This document shows positions 1 through 9,242 of a stretch of 64,000 nt of DNA, piece after piece. Each line of letters begins with the position of its first letter. Within the stretch, counting starts at the first letter, position 1. Position numbers and translations under genes: made by a program. The stretch lies in contig NZ_JH379027.1 of assembly GCF_000235505.1 (NCBI RefSeq), forward strand, positions 1,163,569-1,227,568, given 5' to 3'. A model generated the notes under the pieces. It saw nothing but the letters and a program-made list of their open reading frames with translations, had not been told where the DNA came from and searched no databases. Origin of the DNA: Hungatella hathewayi WAL-18680. GTDB taxonomy: Bacteria > Bacillota > Clostridia > Lachnospirales > Lachnospiraceae.

Positions 1-2
1 AT

Positions 3-107
3 CTGAATAAAACGTACTGGAATTCCATTATCCTGGACGGGAGCGTTCCGGAGAAGGACATCCGGCGGATGATTACGGAGAGTTATGATTTGACAAAGAA
101 AAAATAA
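3..107 (+). CDS. MmcQ/YjbR-like protein, C-terminal fragment
   Basis: This is the last 34 codons of a gene that begins outside the window; the frame ends at TAA 105-107. The visible tail contains YWNSIILDGSVP followed by a helix ending in SYDLTKKK. This is the usual C-terminal pattern of the small MmcQ/YjbR (DUF419) family, whose members have a CyaY-like, double-wing DNA-binding fold and no settled function. Only the tail is visible, so the assignment rests on a short motif. Confidence 0.55.
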   Translation: MNKTYWNSIILDGSVPEKDIRRMITESYDLTKKK

Positions 108-138
108 AATACAGGAGATAAAAGGGAGGAACAGGAGT

Positions 139-912
139 ATGAGAGGATTTACAGAAAGTGCGGCGGTTAACGTATTAATTATTTTGGTGATTATGATGGC
201 TGTCACCGTGATATGCAAGAGTCTGCTGAATAGAATCAAGGTGAAAAACGGACGTATTCAGACGGTGATAACGATTCTGGAAAGTACGGTGCAGTATGTG
301 ACGGCCATTGTGGGGCTGATCTGGATTCTGCGGATTCTGGGTGTCAATGTGACCACGATTTTCGCCAGCGTCGGGATTGTGGCATTGATTGTAGGTTTCA
401 GCGCGGAGAGCCTGATTGCGGACGTGATTACCGGCATTTTCATGATATTTGAAAATCAGTTTAATGTGGGAGACGTGGTGGAAATCGACGGGTACCGCGG
501 AATGGTGGACCAGATTGGTATCCGCACGGTCAGTATCCGTGACGGCGGCGGCAATGTGAAGATTGTCAACAATTCCAATGTGAAGGATATCATCAACCTG
601 TCTGCCGCTTATTCCAGTGCGGTCTGTGATTTCCGTATCTCCTATGAGGAGGAGCTGGAGAAGGTGGAAGCTGTTCTGAAGAAAATTCTGAAGGGTGCCT
701 ATGAGGCCCACAAGGATATCTTTGTAGAGGAGCCGGTGTATGCAGGGGTGCAGGAACTGGAGGAGGAAGCGGTGGTTCTCCGGGCGACGGTGGAAGTGGA
801 TGAGAAGAATATTTTCTCCGGCCGCCGGATACTGAACCGGGAGATACTGCTGGGGATGAAAAAGAATGGAATTCGTCTGGAAGTGAACAGGCAGGCCGCT
901 AACATGCGCTGA
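139..912 (+). CDS. MscS-family mechanosensitive ion channel
   Basis: A 257-residue small-conductance mechanosensitive channel that would open under membrane tension and release solutes during hypo-osmotic shock. Three hydrophobic segments lie at about residues 8-28, 50-68 and 72-98. The third is the Gly/Ala-rich pore helix and leads into the beta domain with VGDVVEIDGYRG and IVNNSN, the standard MscS signature. A mixed alpha/beta C-terminal cytoplasmic domain follows. GGGAGG lies about 10 bases before the ATG. The length is at the compact end for the family. The next gene starts immediately after the stop, so the two are probably co-transcribed. Confidence 0.93.
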   Translation: MRGFTESAAVNVLIILVIMMAVTVICKSLLNRIKVKNGRIQTVITILESTVQYVTAIVGLIWILRILGVNVTTIFASVGIVALIVGFSAESLIADVITGIFMIFENQFNVGDVVEIDGYRGMVDQIGIRTVSIRDGGGNVKIVNNSNVKDIINLSAAYSSAVCDFRISYEEELEKVEAVLKKILKGAYEAHKDIFVEEPVYAGVQELEEEAVVLRATVEVDEKNIFSGRRILNREILLGMKKNGIRLEVNRQAANMR

Positions 913-923
913 TGGAGGCTGCC

Positions 924-2675
924 ATGAGAGAAAAGAGAGACAGGAATGAGGCGGGAGTCCGGGACCGTGAGGTTCATCAGAGCCGGGAATACAGTCAGGA
1001 CACCGGCCGGGAGTATGGCCATTCGAGACAGAGATATGAGTACCGTTTTGAGGAGGATGAGAAGCGGAAGAAAAAGCGGAACAAGATGGCCCGCTATCTG
1101 CTGGGAACGGTATCAAGCGCGGCCCTCATCATCGGAGCGGCAGGGTATGAGAAGGCGCCGGCTGTTGTATTGACCGAGGAAGAGAAAGTGTTTCTGCGGG
1201 AAGTGCAGCAGGAATTTGACGAAAATGATCTGGATGGCGTGCTGGTGTCCCTGATTGGAAAAGAGATTACCTATGCGCCAAACGGGTGGATAGAGGTGGA
1301 GCTTGAGCATCATCTGGTTGATATTTACCAGGAAATTAGTGAAAAGGCCGCCTGGGAGCAGGAGGAGAGACTGGCAATTCTGATGGGAGACGACGTCAAG
1401 GTTGTGCCTGCAGGAAGTGGAACCGGATTCTGTCTGGACGGCGATACACTGTATTATGGGGAACTGCAAGAAGGACTGCCGGATGGGATGGGAATCTGCT
1501 ACGATGTAGTTCACAGTTATTACGGCTATTCTCAGGGAGAATGGGCAGAGGGATATGCAAACGGCAGGATTGTATCCGGGGTGCCCTATTTCTATGGTGA
1601 TGATGAAAAAGATTATGTTGGGGAATGGGAGACCCAGGTTGGAAATTACAAAGCCGGGCGCGCAGATGGGATGCTGGAACTTACCTTCGATTCTCTGGGG
1701 AATGATGAGGACATAAGTGGCGTTACGGAGACAAGAAATGCGGTCTGCGAGCTGAAGGATGGTCAGGTTGTCATGGATGACCGCTGGAAGAAAAACGATA
1801 GAGGGAGATATAATCTGCTGAACGAGGACGGAGTAAAGTATGCCGTCGATTATGAAGCTGAAGAATTAAGATGGTTTGGAGGTGTTACTTACGAGTGGCT
1901 TCCTGTAGAGATTGAGCTGCCTGAGGAAGTACGGGGGGAAGGCGATGCAGTGGAAGAGGAAGCAGAGAAGGATGAACCACAGTTTTCTTTCAATAAGAAT
2001 GAAATTGCAGTGCTGGAACTGTTGGAGAGTGCGATGGAATTGGAAAATTCGAGAACAGCAGCCTCCATTGTGAGAAAGGAGGAGTTCATTCATTTAATGG
2101 AACGAATTGTGGCCGGGTACCGCCCAGGCAGATTCTTAAATGTGATGCCGGATGATGATGGTTATCATCTGGAATATGGGGCGGACGGAGAGGGCTTTTG
2201 TATAGGTCCTAATGTGTCGATTATCCATTTTGGAGAATTGAAAGACGGTGTCCCGAACGGTTATGGAGGCTCGCTGGATGTTTACAATGAAACGGAATAT
2301 GCATATGTCTGCGGTGAATGGAAAGATGGACGTGTGAATGGGGATGCCGTAAATGTTTTCGAGCGAAATGACAATGATGGGCTGTATCGGGAAGAGTGGA
2401 GCGGTAATTTTACAGATAATATAGCGGATGGGGTGATTCATTTACAAAGTCATAGAAACCTTGGATATTATAGTTATTCCGGTCCAATCGAGATTGAATA
2501 TGAGTATACCTGCGCGAATGGCGAGGTGGTGAGGGATGAATACTGGGAACTGTCGGAGGAGAATGATGGAATGATAAAATCATTTCCTATCACGGATGAC
2601 TTTACGTACACGATTAATCAATACGATTGCCGGACGGAGACTGCATTGACTGGGCTGTGGACGCTGGACAATTAA
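924..2675 (+). CDS. Membrane-anchored protein with duplicated MORN-like repeats
   Basis: About 583 residues. An ATG at 912 overlaps the MscS stop, but GGAGG at 914-918 is well spaced for ATG 924, so that start is preferred. A highly charged Arg/Glu/Lys N-terminus (about 50 residues) precedes one hydrophobic segment (YLLGTVSSAALIIGAAG). The rest is likely extracytoplasmic. Two related halves each carry a helical part followed by MORN-like glycine/tyrosine repeats: YYGELQEGLPDGMG then GEWAEGYANG in the first, and HFGELKDGVPNGYG then GEWKDGRVNG in the second. MORN repeats usually mediate membrane or protein contacts. No catalytic motif is visible. Coupling with the MscS gene suggests an envelope or osmotic-stress role, which is inference. 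Confidence 0.7.
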   Translation: MREKRDRNEAGVRDREVHQSREYSQDTGREYGHSRQRYEYRFEEDEKRKKKRNKMARYLLGTVSSAALIIGAAGYEKAPAVVLTEEEKVFLREVQQEFDENDLDGVLVSLIGKEITYAPNGWIEVELEHHLVDIYQEISEKAAWEQEERLAILMGDDVKVVPAGSGTGFCLDGDTLYYGELQEGLPDGMGICYDVVHSYYGYSQGEWAEGYANGRIVSGVPYFYGDDEKDYVGEWETQVGNYKAGRADGMLELTFDSLGNDEDISGVTETRNAVCELKDGQVVMDDRWKKNDRGRYNLLNEDGVKYAVDYEAEELRWFGGVTYEWLPVEIELPEEVRGEGDAVEEEAEKDEPQFSFNKNEIAVLELLESAMELENSRTAASIVRKEEFIHLMERIVAGYRPGRFLNVMPDDDGYHLEYGADGEGFCIGPNVSIIHFGELKDGVPNGYGGSLDVYNETEYAYVCGEWKDGRVNGDAVNVFERNDNDGLYREEWSGNFTDNIADGVIHLQSHRNLGYYSYSGPIEIEYEYTCANGEVVRDEYWELSEENDGMIKSFPITDDFTYTINQYDCRTETALTGLWTLDN

Positions 2676-2762
2676 ACGGGTATGTTTTGGGAATAATCGG
2701 AGATTGACAGAGAGGCGTTTCCCATGTATAATCAGTTGAGAAAAAAGGATAATTAAGACAAG

Positions 2763-2845
2763 ATTCTTATCGCCGGATAAGGATTCTGGCGTCAGACTTT
2801 CTATCGTAGGCCGTTGAAGATAGAAAGTTCTGGCGCTTTTCTTTT
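2763..2845 (+). promoter_or_regulatory. Two-hairpin leader, second hairpin terminator-like, before MATE gene
   Basis: The first stem is GATTCTTATC (2762-2771) against GATAAGGATT (2776-2785) with a 4-base loop. The second is GCGTCAGACTTTCTATC (2789-2805) against GATAGAAAGTTCTGGCGC (2818-2835), followed at once by CTTTTCTTTT. The last T lies directly against the GGGAGG ribosome-binding site of the MATE gene. It either terminates upstream transcription or acts as an attenuator of the exporter. Confidence 0.6.
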
Positions 2846-2856
2846 GGGAGGAAATT

Positions 2857-4179
2857 ATGGAGCGTACCTTACATACATCTTACAGAAATGAATTTTTAAA
2901 ATATGCGGCGTTGAACGTCCTTGGAATGCTGGGGTTGTCCTGCTATATTCTGGCGGATACGTTTTTTATCTCCAGGGGGATGGGGGCGAATGGGCTGACG
3001 GCCCTGAACCTGGCGATTCCGGTGTACAGCTTTATCCATGGCAGCGGTCTGATGCTGGGCATGGGTGGGGCGATAAAATATGCGATTTTCCGAAGCCAGG
3101 GAAGGACGGAGAAGACGGATGGGGTGTTTTCGGTTACGGTTAAGGCGGGAGTTCTGGCGGCGGTGGTGTTTCTGCTGCTGGGAGTGTTTGGCTCTGGGGC
3201 GTTGACGGGGATGCTGGGAGCGGACGCGGAAGTGTTTGACATGACAAATACGTATCTGCGGGTGATTCTGGTGTTTGCGCCTGCGTTTATCCTGAACGAA
3301 ATTCTGCTGTGTTTTGTGAGAAATGACGGCGCTCCCCAGCTGGCCATGACGGCTATGGTGATGGGGAGTTTGTCCAATATTGTGCTGGATTACCTGTTTA
3401 TATTTCCCATGAAGATGGGGATATTCGGCGCGGCGGTGGCTACGGGGGCGTCGCCGCTTATCAGTATGGGGATACTGTCGGGACACTGGCTGAAGAAGAG
3501 AAATGGATTTCGGTTCCGGTGGGGCGATAGGGCGTTTTCGATGCTGCCGTCCATACTTTCGCTGGGATTTCCGTCTCTGATTACGGAGCTGTCCTCCGGA
3601 GTGGTGATTATTGTGTTCAACGTGATTCTACTGGGACTTTTGGGAAATGTGGGAGTTGCCGCTTACGGGGTGATTGCCAATTTGTCGCTGGTGGTCATGG
3701 CGGTGTTTACCGGGATTGCCCAGGGAGTGCAGCCTATTATCAGCCAGGCTTACGGATATGGGGACAGAGGGAAAATGAAGTATGTGCTGGGATGCGCCAT
3801 CTGGATGATGGGGCTGCTGGCAGGTGGTATCTATGTGGGAATCTTTTTTGGGGCGGACGCGGTGACAGCGGTGTTTAACAGTGAGAATAATTGGCAGCTG
3901 CAGCAGATTGCCAGGGATGGGCTGAAACTGTATTTTACGGCGGCGGGATTTGCCGGGTTTAATATTATTATCTCCATGTATTTCGCATCCACGGAGAGAG
4001 CCATACCGGCCCATGTGCTTTCCATGTTCCGGGGGCTGGTGGTGATTGTCCCTATGGCCTTTGTGTTGGCGAAACTGTGGGGAGTGACTGGGGTATGGCT
4101 GGCGTTTCCGGTGACGGAAGTTCTTATGGCGGTTTTGGGCTTGGGGATGTATTTGTGGTTTCAAAGAAAAGCCGGATAA
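2857..4179 (+). CDS. MATE-family multidrug/cation antiporter
   Basis: A 440-residue membrane protein with about twelve hydrophobic segments and the two-fold MATE arrangement. Family features include the N-terminal SCYILADTFFISRGMG region, FVRNDGAPQLAM at the end of the first half, and GIAQGVQPIISQAYGYG in the second. MATE proteins export drugs or cationic metabolites in exchange for Na+ or H+. The ATG is preceded by GGGAGG with 6-base spacing. The substrate cannot be read from sequence. The terminator-like leader just upstream suggests conditional expression. A second MATE gene lies at 26209-27594. Confidence 0.9.
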   Translation: MERTLHTSYRNEFLKYAALNVLGMLGLSCYILADTFFISRGMGANGLTALNLAIPVYSFIHGSGLMLGMGGAIKYAIFRSQGRTEKTDGVFSVTVKAGVLAAVVFLLLGVFGSGALTGMLGADAEVFDMTNTYLRVILVFAPAFILNEILLCFVRNDGAPQLAMTAMVMGSLSNIVLDYLFIFPMKMGIFGAAVATGASPLISMGILSGHWLKKRNGFRFRWGDRAFSMLPSILSLGFPSLITELSSGVVIIVFNVILLGLLGNVGVAAYGVIANLSLVVMAVFTGIAQGVQPIISQAYGYGDRGKMKYVLGCAIWMMGLLAGGIYVGIFFGADAVTAVFNSENNWQLQQIARDGLKLYFTAAGFAGFNIIISMYFASTERAIPAHVLSMFRGLVVIVPMAFVLAKLWGVTGVWLAFPVTEVLMAVLGLGMYLWFQRKAG

Positions 4180-4199
4180 ATGAGATAGAAATAAAAAAA

Positions 4200-4239
4200 G
4201 ATAGTGGGACAAATTATTTTTTGCCTCACTATCTTTTTT
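4200..4239 (+). terminator. Intrinsic terminator after MATE gene
   Basis: GATAGTGGG (4200-4208) pairs with CCTCACTATC (4224-4233) and is followed by six T residues. Confidence 0.85.
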
Positions 4240-4341
4240 GTATCTTAACTATACCATAAAAATAGAATTTTTACAAGACTTGTAATGCATCCCCCAGTGG
4301 AGTAAAATGCCTAATTACCAGTAGAAACAGGAGGGAAAAGG

Positions 4342-4902
4342 ATGCAGGATTTTTTTGAGTTGATTTTGGCGGAGAATCAGAAGACGGAGATTGCGCGGGT
4401 GCTGGATGGGAATGCCAAGACGGAGCGGTTTGGTCTGGCCCTGAGTCAGGAGGATGCGGCGGAACTGATGGCGGCCCGCCATGATTCCCTGAAACGGTAT
4501 CACCGGGTGGAGTTTGGGGAGGGGATACTGCCGAAGCTTCAGTTTGCGTTCTGCGATTCCCAGTATGTGGAGCAGGAGCATTACCGGGAAACGCTGGAGC
4601 GGCTGCAGGATATCTTTTACCAGTTTAAGAATGAGATGATGGAGAAAATGACGGATGACGAGCTTATCTCCTACATGCGGAACCAGTTTGAGGGAAGCTG
4701 CTCCGGCTCCATGGACCGGCTGGAGACCGCCCTTCACCGTCTGGCTGGCGCCGTTCGCGGCGGATATGTGACGAAGGCCAGAAAAGGGGTGAAGGATGAG
4801 TACGATTTGCGGGAGCGGACGGATGAATTCGAGGAATTGTCGGAGGAGGAAGGCTGGTCCAGGGAACTGTACTGGGATGCGCTGAATGATTTGATGGATT
4901 GA
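4342..4902 (+). CDS. DUF6323-type conserved protein
   Basis: 186 residues, soluble, largely helical and acidic, with no signal peptide. The start is supported by AGGAGG 6-7 bases before the ATG. The N-terminal third (FFELILAENQK, LSQEDAAELMAARHDSL) and the pairing with the next gene match what I recall of DUF6323 proteins of Clostridia, which have no known function. No catalytic motif is visible. A gap of about 100 bases separates it from the next gene, with no terminator, so the two are probably an operon. The family name is from memory and only moderately certain. Confidence 0.6.
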   Translation: MQDFFELILAENQKTEIARVLDGNAKTERFGLALSQEDAAELMAARHDSLKRYHRVEFGEGILPKLQFAFCDSQYVEQEHYRETLERLQDIFYQFKNEMMEKMTDDELISYMRNQFEGSCSGSMDRLETALHRLAGAVRGGYVTKARKGVKDEYDLRERTDEFEELSEEEGWSRELYWDALNDLMD

Positions 4903-5005
4903 TTGGGAGTGGAGTGCTACATGAGAATGGAATGCCGCACGTGAAATAGCGCTACAACACTGATGTGGCTGATTGCGATAATTGAAAAGAAGAAGGAGAT
5001 AACCT

Positions 5006-5872
5006 ATGGAATATACCATGATGGAACTGCTGCCGGTAGTACAATACCTGTCGGAGCGTTATACCGGCAAGGAGTCCGGGTCCGTGACCTATGATATGGC
5101 AAACCAGCTGATGGAGGCCGTTCTATACTGTATCCGGGAGTTTGAACATGCTGGGCAGTGGGGGCAGACCGGGGCGGAACCGCGGTCCACGGCTCTGTAC
5201 AACCAGGCGTCCCGGCCGGACGCCAGACAGGCCTACGATGAGGGATACCGCCTTGTCCTGGAGAAGGCGTCGCAAGCCAAAACTCTATATGACAACATCA
5301 CCAAACGATTTCACTCCTACGGCTGCACGGCCTGTTTTGACACCGTGATAAAGGGCATGCCATCCTTTTTCCTGTACTACGATGCCCGTTTCAACCCCCA
5401 GAACCACATCCTGACCCTGGACTATCCGGTGCTCATTTCCCAGGAGCATTTAAACGGGGTGGACCGGATTATGGCCTATCTGCACTGCATTCAGGCCGAG
5501 CAGAAATTTCTGGGGAAATTTCCGGAACCGCTGGTGCGTCAGGCGCTTGCCTGGCAGCAGCCGGACTATGGGCAGATGTTTGAGAACCTGGCGGGGATGA
5601 TGCTCCGTTACTGTCTCGGCCGCATGATGGCGGGCAAGCCTCTGGATGGCACCGGTTTTGAGCCATCCGATTATGAAACCGTGAAGCGCTCTGTGGCGGC
5701 CTGCGGCCGCCAGGAGTTGGAGGAGAATCTGGCAAAGCTTTTGGAAATTCTGATAAACCAGGGATACGGCGGCGACAGGCCGCTTTACCAGTACCTGTCG
5801 GCCCATATCCCCGATTTCGCATCCATGCTGTTACACGGAGCCGAGCATGACTGCATGGATGCCATGTTCTAA
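5006..5872 (+). CDS. DUF6179-type conserved protein
   Basis: 288 residues, soluble and helical. AAGGAG precedes the ATG. Conserved-looking stretches are NITKRFHSYGCTACFDT, GMPSFFLYYDARFNPQ and DYPVLISQEHLNGVDRI. These resemble DUF6179 proteins, which I recall as partners of DUF6323. The function is unknown. The pair may form a complex, which is inference from adjacency only. The stop codon (TAA 5870-5872) overlaps the stop codon of the convergent asnB gene, and no terminator hairpin separates them. Confidence 0.6.
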   Translation: MEYTMMELLPVVQYLSERYTGKESGSVTYDMANQLMEAVLYCIREFEHAGQWGQTGAEPRSTALYNQASRPDARQAYDEGYRLVLEKASQAKTLYDNITKRFHSYGCTACFDTVIKGMPSFFLYYDARFNPQNHILTLDYPVLISQEHLNGVDRIMAYLHCIQAEQKFLGKFPEPLVRQALAWQQPDYGQMFENLAGMMLRYCLGRMMAGKPLDGTGFEPSDYETVKRSVAACGRQELEENLAKLLEILINQGYGGDRPLYQYLSAHIPDFASMLLHGAEHDCMDAMF

Positions 5873-7722
5873 CCAAGTATCTCTATCTGATATTCCTTCA
5901 GCCAGTAATTAATCTGCAGGACATAGGCCAGCATCTGCGGCCCGGCCATCAGCTGGCCGTACCAGGGCTTCCCATAGTCCGACGGGCAGGCCAGGAATTT
6001 CTCCACCTTTCTCCTGTCCAGAAAGGCCATCACCGGCGCCAGCGGGTCCTCTAAAAGTTCCCGCACCCGGTCGGCCAGCAGCAGTTCATAGTGGGTGTCA
6101 TAGGTCTTGGGGTAGGGCGATTTACGGCGGTACAGGATTTCGTCCGGCACCAGTCCCTGGCCGGCATCCCGCAGAAGTCCTTTCACCACGCCCTCGTGGG
6201 CCTTCATTTCCCAGGGAACATTCCACAGATACTCCACAATCCGGTGGTCCGCAAAAGGTACCCGCGCCTCCAGCCCGGAATACATGCTGGTTCTGTCCAT
6301 CCGGTTGAGCAGCGTCTGCATAAACCACTTAAGATTCAGATAGGATATCTCCCGCCGCCTCGCTTCCTCCGGCGAATCTCCGTCCAGTCTCGGCGTCTCC
6401 GCCACGGAGCGGGCATAGGTTTCCGCCACATAATCCTCCATATGAAGACTGTTCAGAAAATCGTCGGCCAGCAGCACCTTGCGCGCCTCCAAATCCATGG
6501 TCCACGGAAATGTCTCCGCCTCGAAGCACTCCTTCTTGTGAAACCAGGGATATCCCCCAAAGATTTCGTCCGCACATTCCCCGGTCAGCGCCACCTTGTT
6601 GTAGTCCTTCACCAGGGAGCAGAAATACAGCATGGAGGAATCCACGTCCGCCATAGGCGGCAAATCGTGGGCCCGGACGGAGTCGTAGAGCAAATCGGCC
6701 TGGCTCACATGGCTGCATTCCAGATAATGGTGGTCAGAGTCCAGAAACTCCACCATTTTCTCCACATAGGGTCTGTCCTGGGAGGGCTGGAACGCATTTG
6801 CCTTAAAATACTTCTCGTTATCCACGAAATCAAAGGAGAAGGTGGACAGCCGTTTTCCCTGCTTTTTCAGCTCCCTGGCGCACACCGCCGACACCAGACT
6901 GCTGTCCACGCCGCCGGAGAGAAAGGTGCAGATGGGAACGTCCGACACCATCTGGCGGCAGATGGCATCCTGCACCAGATGGGAGGTCTTCTCCACGGTC
7001 CTGTCATAGTCGTCCTCGTGGGGATGGCTGGTCAGCGACCAGTAGCAGGTATCGTGTTTCCCTTCCCCGTCAAACCGGAGAAAATGACCCGGCAGAACCT
7101 CCAGCACATGCTCAAAGGTCCCCTGGCCGTAGGTCTTGGCGGGCCCGATGCTGAACACCTCATTGAGCCCCCGCATGGTCAGCTGTGGCCGGAAGCCAGG
7201 GTAGGCGAACAGCCCCTTTAACTCCGAGGCAAACAGCATGGTTTCGTGAAAGTCAGCATAGTACAGCGGCTTCACACCCAGCCGGTCCCGGAAGAGATAG
7301 AGACATTTCCTCGCCCCATCCCAGATGGCCATGGCGAAAATGCCGTTGACCTGTTTTACAAACTCCGGCCCGAATTCCATGTAGGCGGTCAGCAGCACCT
7401 CCGTGTCGCTGGCGGTGGAGAAAGCCCATCCCCGGGACACCAGTTTATCTTTTAACTCCTTCGTATTGTAGGTCTCCCCGTTGTAGACGATGGCAAATTC
7501 CTTCCCTTCGCACCACCGGACGATGGGCTGGTGTCCGGTGGTTAAGTCAACGATAGAGAGCCGGGTATGGGCAAGGCCGCAGATGTCAGCCAGATACACA
7601 CCGTTATCGTCCGGCCCCCTCCGCCGCTGAACCCGGCTCATGGACGAAAGCATTTCCTCATAATGGTCTTTTGATTCCAGGTAATTTTCTTTCGGATTGA
7701 AGAAACCAGCGATACCACACAT
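5869..7722 (-). CDS. asnB: Asparagine synthase, glutamine-hydrolysing
   Basis: 617 residues. It makes asparagine from aspartate, glutamine and ATP. The start is ATG 7722, giving MCGIAGFF with the catalytic Cys2 exposed after Met removal. A TTG two codons upstream is open but would bury the cysteine. GGAGG lies 7 bases before the ATG. The N-terminal glutaminase domain carries RRGPDD and YNGETYN. The C-terminal synthetase domain has the PP-loop SGGVDSS at 269-275. Length and domain order are normal for AsnB. The gene is convergent with the DUF6179-type gene. The transporter gene upstream on the same strand appears separated from it by a terminator. Confidence 0.95.
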   Translation of the reverse strand: MCGIAGFFNPKENYLESKDHYEEMLSSMSRVQRRRGPDDNGVYLADICGLAHTRLSIVDLTTGHQPIVRWCEGKEFAIVYNGETYNTKELKDKLVSRGWAFSTASDTEVLLTAYMEFGPEFVKQVNGIFAMAIWDGARKCLYLFRDRLGVKPLYYADFHETMLFASELKGLFAYPGFRPQLTMRGLNEVFSIGPAKTYGQGTFEHVLEVLPGHFLRFDGEGKHDTCYWSLTSHPHEDDYDRTVEKTSHLVQDAICRQMVSDVPICTFLSGGVDSSLVSAVCARELKKQGKRLSTFSFDFVDNEKYFKANAFQPSQDRPYVEKMVEFLDSDHHYLECSHVSQADLLYDSVRAHDLPPMADVDSSMLYFCSLVKDYNKVALTGECADEIFGGYPWFHKKECFEAETFPWTMDLEARKVLLADDFLNSLHMEDYVAETYARSVAETPRLDGDSPEEARRREISYLNLKWFMQTLLNRMDRTSMYSGLEARVPFADHRIVEYLWNVPWEMKAHEGVVKGLLRDAGQGLVPDEILYRRKSPYPKTYDTHYELLLADRVRELLEDPLAPVMAFLDRRKVEKFLACPSDYGKPWYGQLMAGPQMLAYVLQINYWLKEYQIEILG

Positions 7723-7830
7723 ATCCAAACCTCCTTGATTCCATGTGCAATTTCAAACTACACTTAAAACTTTACGGTGATGATACGGAAAAAATACATT
7801 GTTTTTTGCAGGGAGCAAACCCGGCTGCCG

Positions 7831-7859
7831 AAAAACCACGGGGACAAGCCGGGCCCGTG
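7831..7859 (-). terminator. Probable terminator between transporter and asnB
   Basis: On the minus strand CACGGG (7859-7854) pairs with CCCGTG (7842-7837) around an 11-base loop and is followed by GGTTTTT. The stem is short but GC-rich. Confidence 0.5.
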
Positions 7860-7868
7860 AACATTTCC

Positions 7869-9242
7869 CTACAAAATAAGACAGGCCACCAGGAAGGTAC
7901 ACAAAAACCCGATAAGGACAGGCGCCAGGTTCTTTCTGGCAAGCTCGATGGGGCTGATATTGCAGATAGCGGCCACCGGGATGATGCCCCAGGGGACGAT
8001 AGTTCCACCTCCCACAAAGATGGCGGCGATCTGGCCCAGGGCGGCCAGCACCGGAACGGAAGCGTTGACTGCCGTGCCGAAGGTTCTGGCCAGGGCGCCG
8101 GTCAATGGGAGCCCGGAAAAGCCGGAGCCGTCCAGGCCGGTCAGTCCGCCCACAATCATCTGAATCATGGCGGTCATATATTTGTTCAGAGGCGCGTGCT
8201 GTGCCAGCCAGACGGCCCAGTCGTTCATAATGCCGTTTTCGTACCCCTTTCCGATGATTTCCGTGATGCCGGAGCTGCCCAAAAAGAAGAACGCTCCGAT
8301 GATAATCACCGGGGCGAAAATGCGGATGGCGAAGAGGAAGCCGTCGGTCACGTAGTCGGTGATTTTCTCCAGAGACTGTCTTCCAAAGCCCATAATGGCG
8401 CCAAAGCACATGAGAAGAACCGCTGTTCCGGATACAATGCTGGTGGCGTCCCCGCCCTTCAAGTCAAAGGCCAGCATAAACACGATATCCGCCAGAAAGG
8501 CAAGCGGCGTGCAGACGGCCAGAACCACGGAGGCTTTGGTTGTCTTTGGCTTCTCCTTCTGACTGGCGGCAGCGCTGACCTTGAAGTCCGAATCGGCCAG
8601 TGTTTTCCGGTTGAGGAAAAATGCCGCCAGTACCGTGGTGACAGCCATGGTCAGAAAGACCGGCCGGCCCTCGCTCAACACCTGGGCGGTGGTAATGCCG
8701 GCGGAGCTGGCGGAGATAGCCGGTGCGCCCTGGATGACAAAGTCGTAGCTTAGGGCGATTCCATGCCCGAACAGATTCATAGCCATGGCCGCGGCCAGCG
8801 GTTTGAGCCCGGTCCGCACGGCAAAGGGGAGCATGATGGCGCCCACCAAAGCCACGGAGGGGGACGGCCACAAAAACAGGGAGAATAGCAGCATGGTAAA
8901 ACCCAGAATCCACCAGGTAACGGGCGGATTTTTCATAATCTTTGCCATGGGCGTCATCAGCAGATAGTCACTGCCCAAATCGGAGAGACACTTGGACAGG
9001 GCGGTGACCAGCGCGATGGTGGCGATGATTTCCATAAACTGATTGGCGGCGTATAAAATGGAGGAAAATACCACCTGCACGCCTCCAATCACGCTGTGAA
9101 GCCCCACAGCGCCCAGTAAAAATAAAAAAGCGATACAGACAGCAGGAGTATCCTTCCGGCATATCATAACCGCCAATATCACAACAACCCCGGCAAGATA
9201 GAGATAGTGCAGGGGAGTAAGCATCGTAACAGTTTCCAGCAT
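7869..9242 (-). CDS. Multi-pass membrane transporter, ion-transporter superfamily type
   Basis: 457 residues with about eleven or twelve hydrophobic segments and no soluble domain. Features include a WWILGFTMLLFSLFLWPSPS segment after the first third, a GHGIALSYDFVIQGAP re-entrant-like stretch, and GLDGSGFSGLPLTGALA near the C-terminus. The Gly/Ser/Pro-rich re-entrant loops in both halves suggest an organic-anion or sodium-coupled carrier of the IT superfamily (CitMHS/GntP/DcuC-like), but I cannot name the family. AAGGAAGTGA precedes the ATG. The AraC gene lies upstream on the same strand with a possible terminator between them. The substrate is unknown. Confidence 0.6.
   Translation of the reverse strand: MLETVTMLTPLHYLYLAGVVVILAVMICRKDTPAVCIAFLFLLGAVGLHSVIGGVQVVFSSILYAANQFMEIIATIALVTALSKCLSDLGSDYLLMTPMAKIMKNPPVTWWILGFTMLLFSLFLWPSPSVALVGAIMLPFAVRTGLKPLAAAMAMNLFGHGIALSYDFVIQGAPAISASSAGITTAQVLSEGRPVFLTMAVTTVLAAFFLNRKTLADSDFKVSAAASQKEKPKTTKASVVLAVCTPLAFLADIVFMLAFDLKGGDATSIVSGTAVLLMCFGAIMGFGRQSLEKITDYVTDGFLFAIRIFAPVIIIGAFFFLGSSGITEIIGKGYENGIMNDWAVWLAQHAPLNKYMTAMIQMIVGGLTGLDGSGFSGLPLTGALARTFGTAVNASVPVLAALGQIAAIFVGGGTIVPWGIIPVAAICNISPIELARKNLAPVLIGFLCTFLVACLIL

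Noticed and set aside
175-1116. Minus-strand open frame of about 313 codons
   Set aside because: It is antisense to MscS and the next gene, and His/Pro-rich with no family features.
6091-7221. Long plus-strand open frame of about 376 codons
   Set aside because: It is antisense to asnB, whose motifs are complete, and no domain or start signal supports it.
7743-8753. Plus-strand open frame of about 336 codons
   Set aside because: It is antisense to the membrane transporter gene; the translation is a polar, Gly/Gln-rich shadow.
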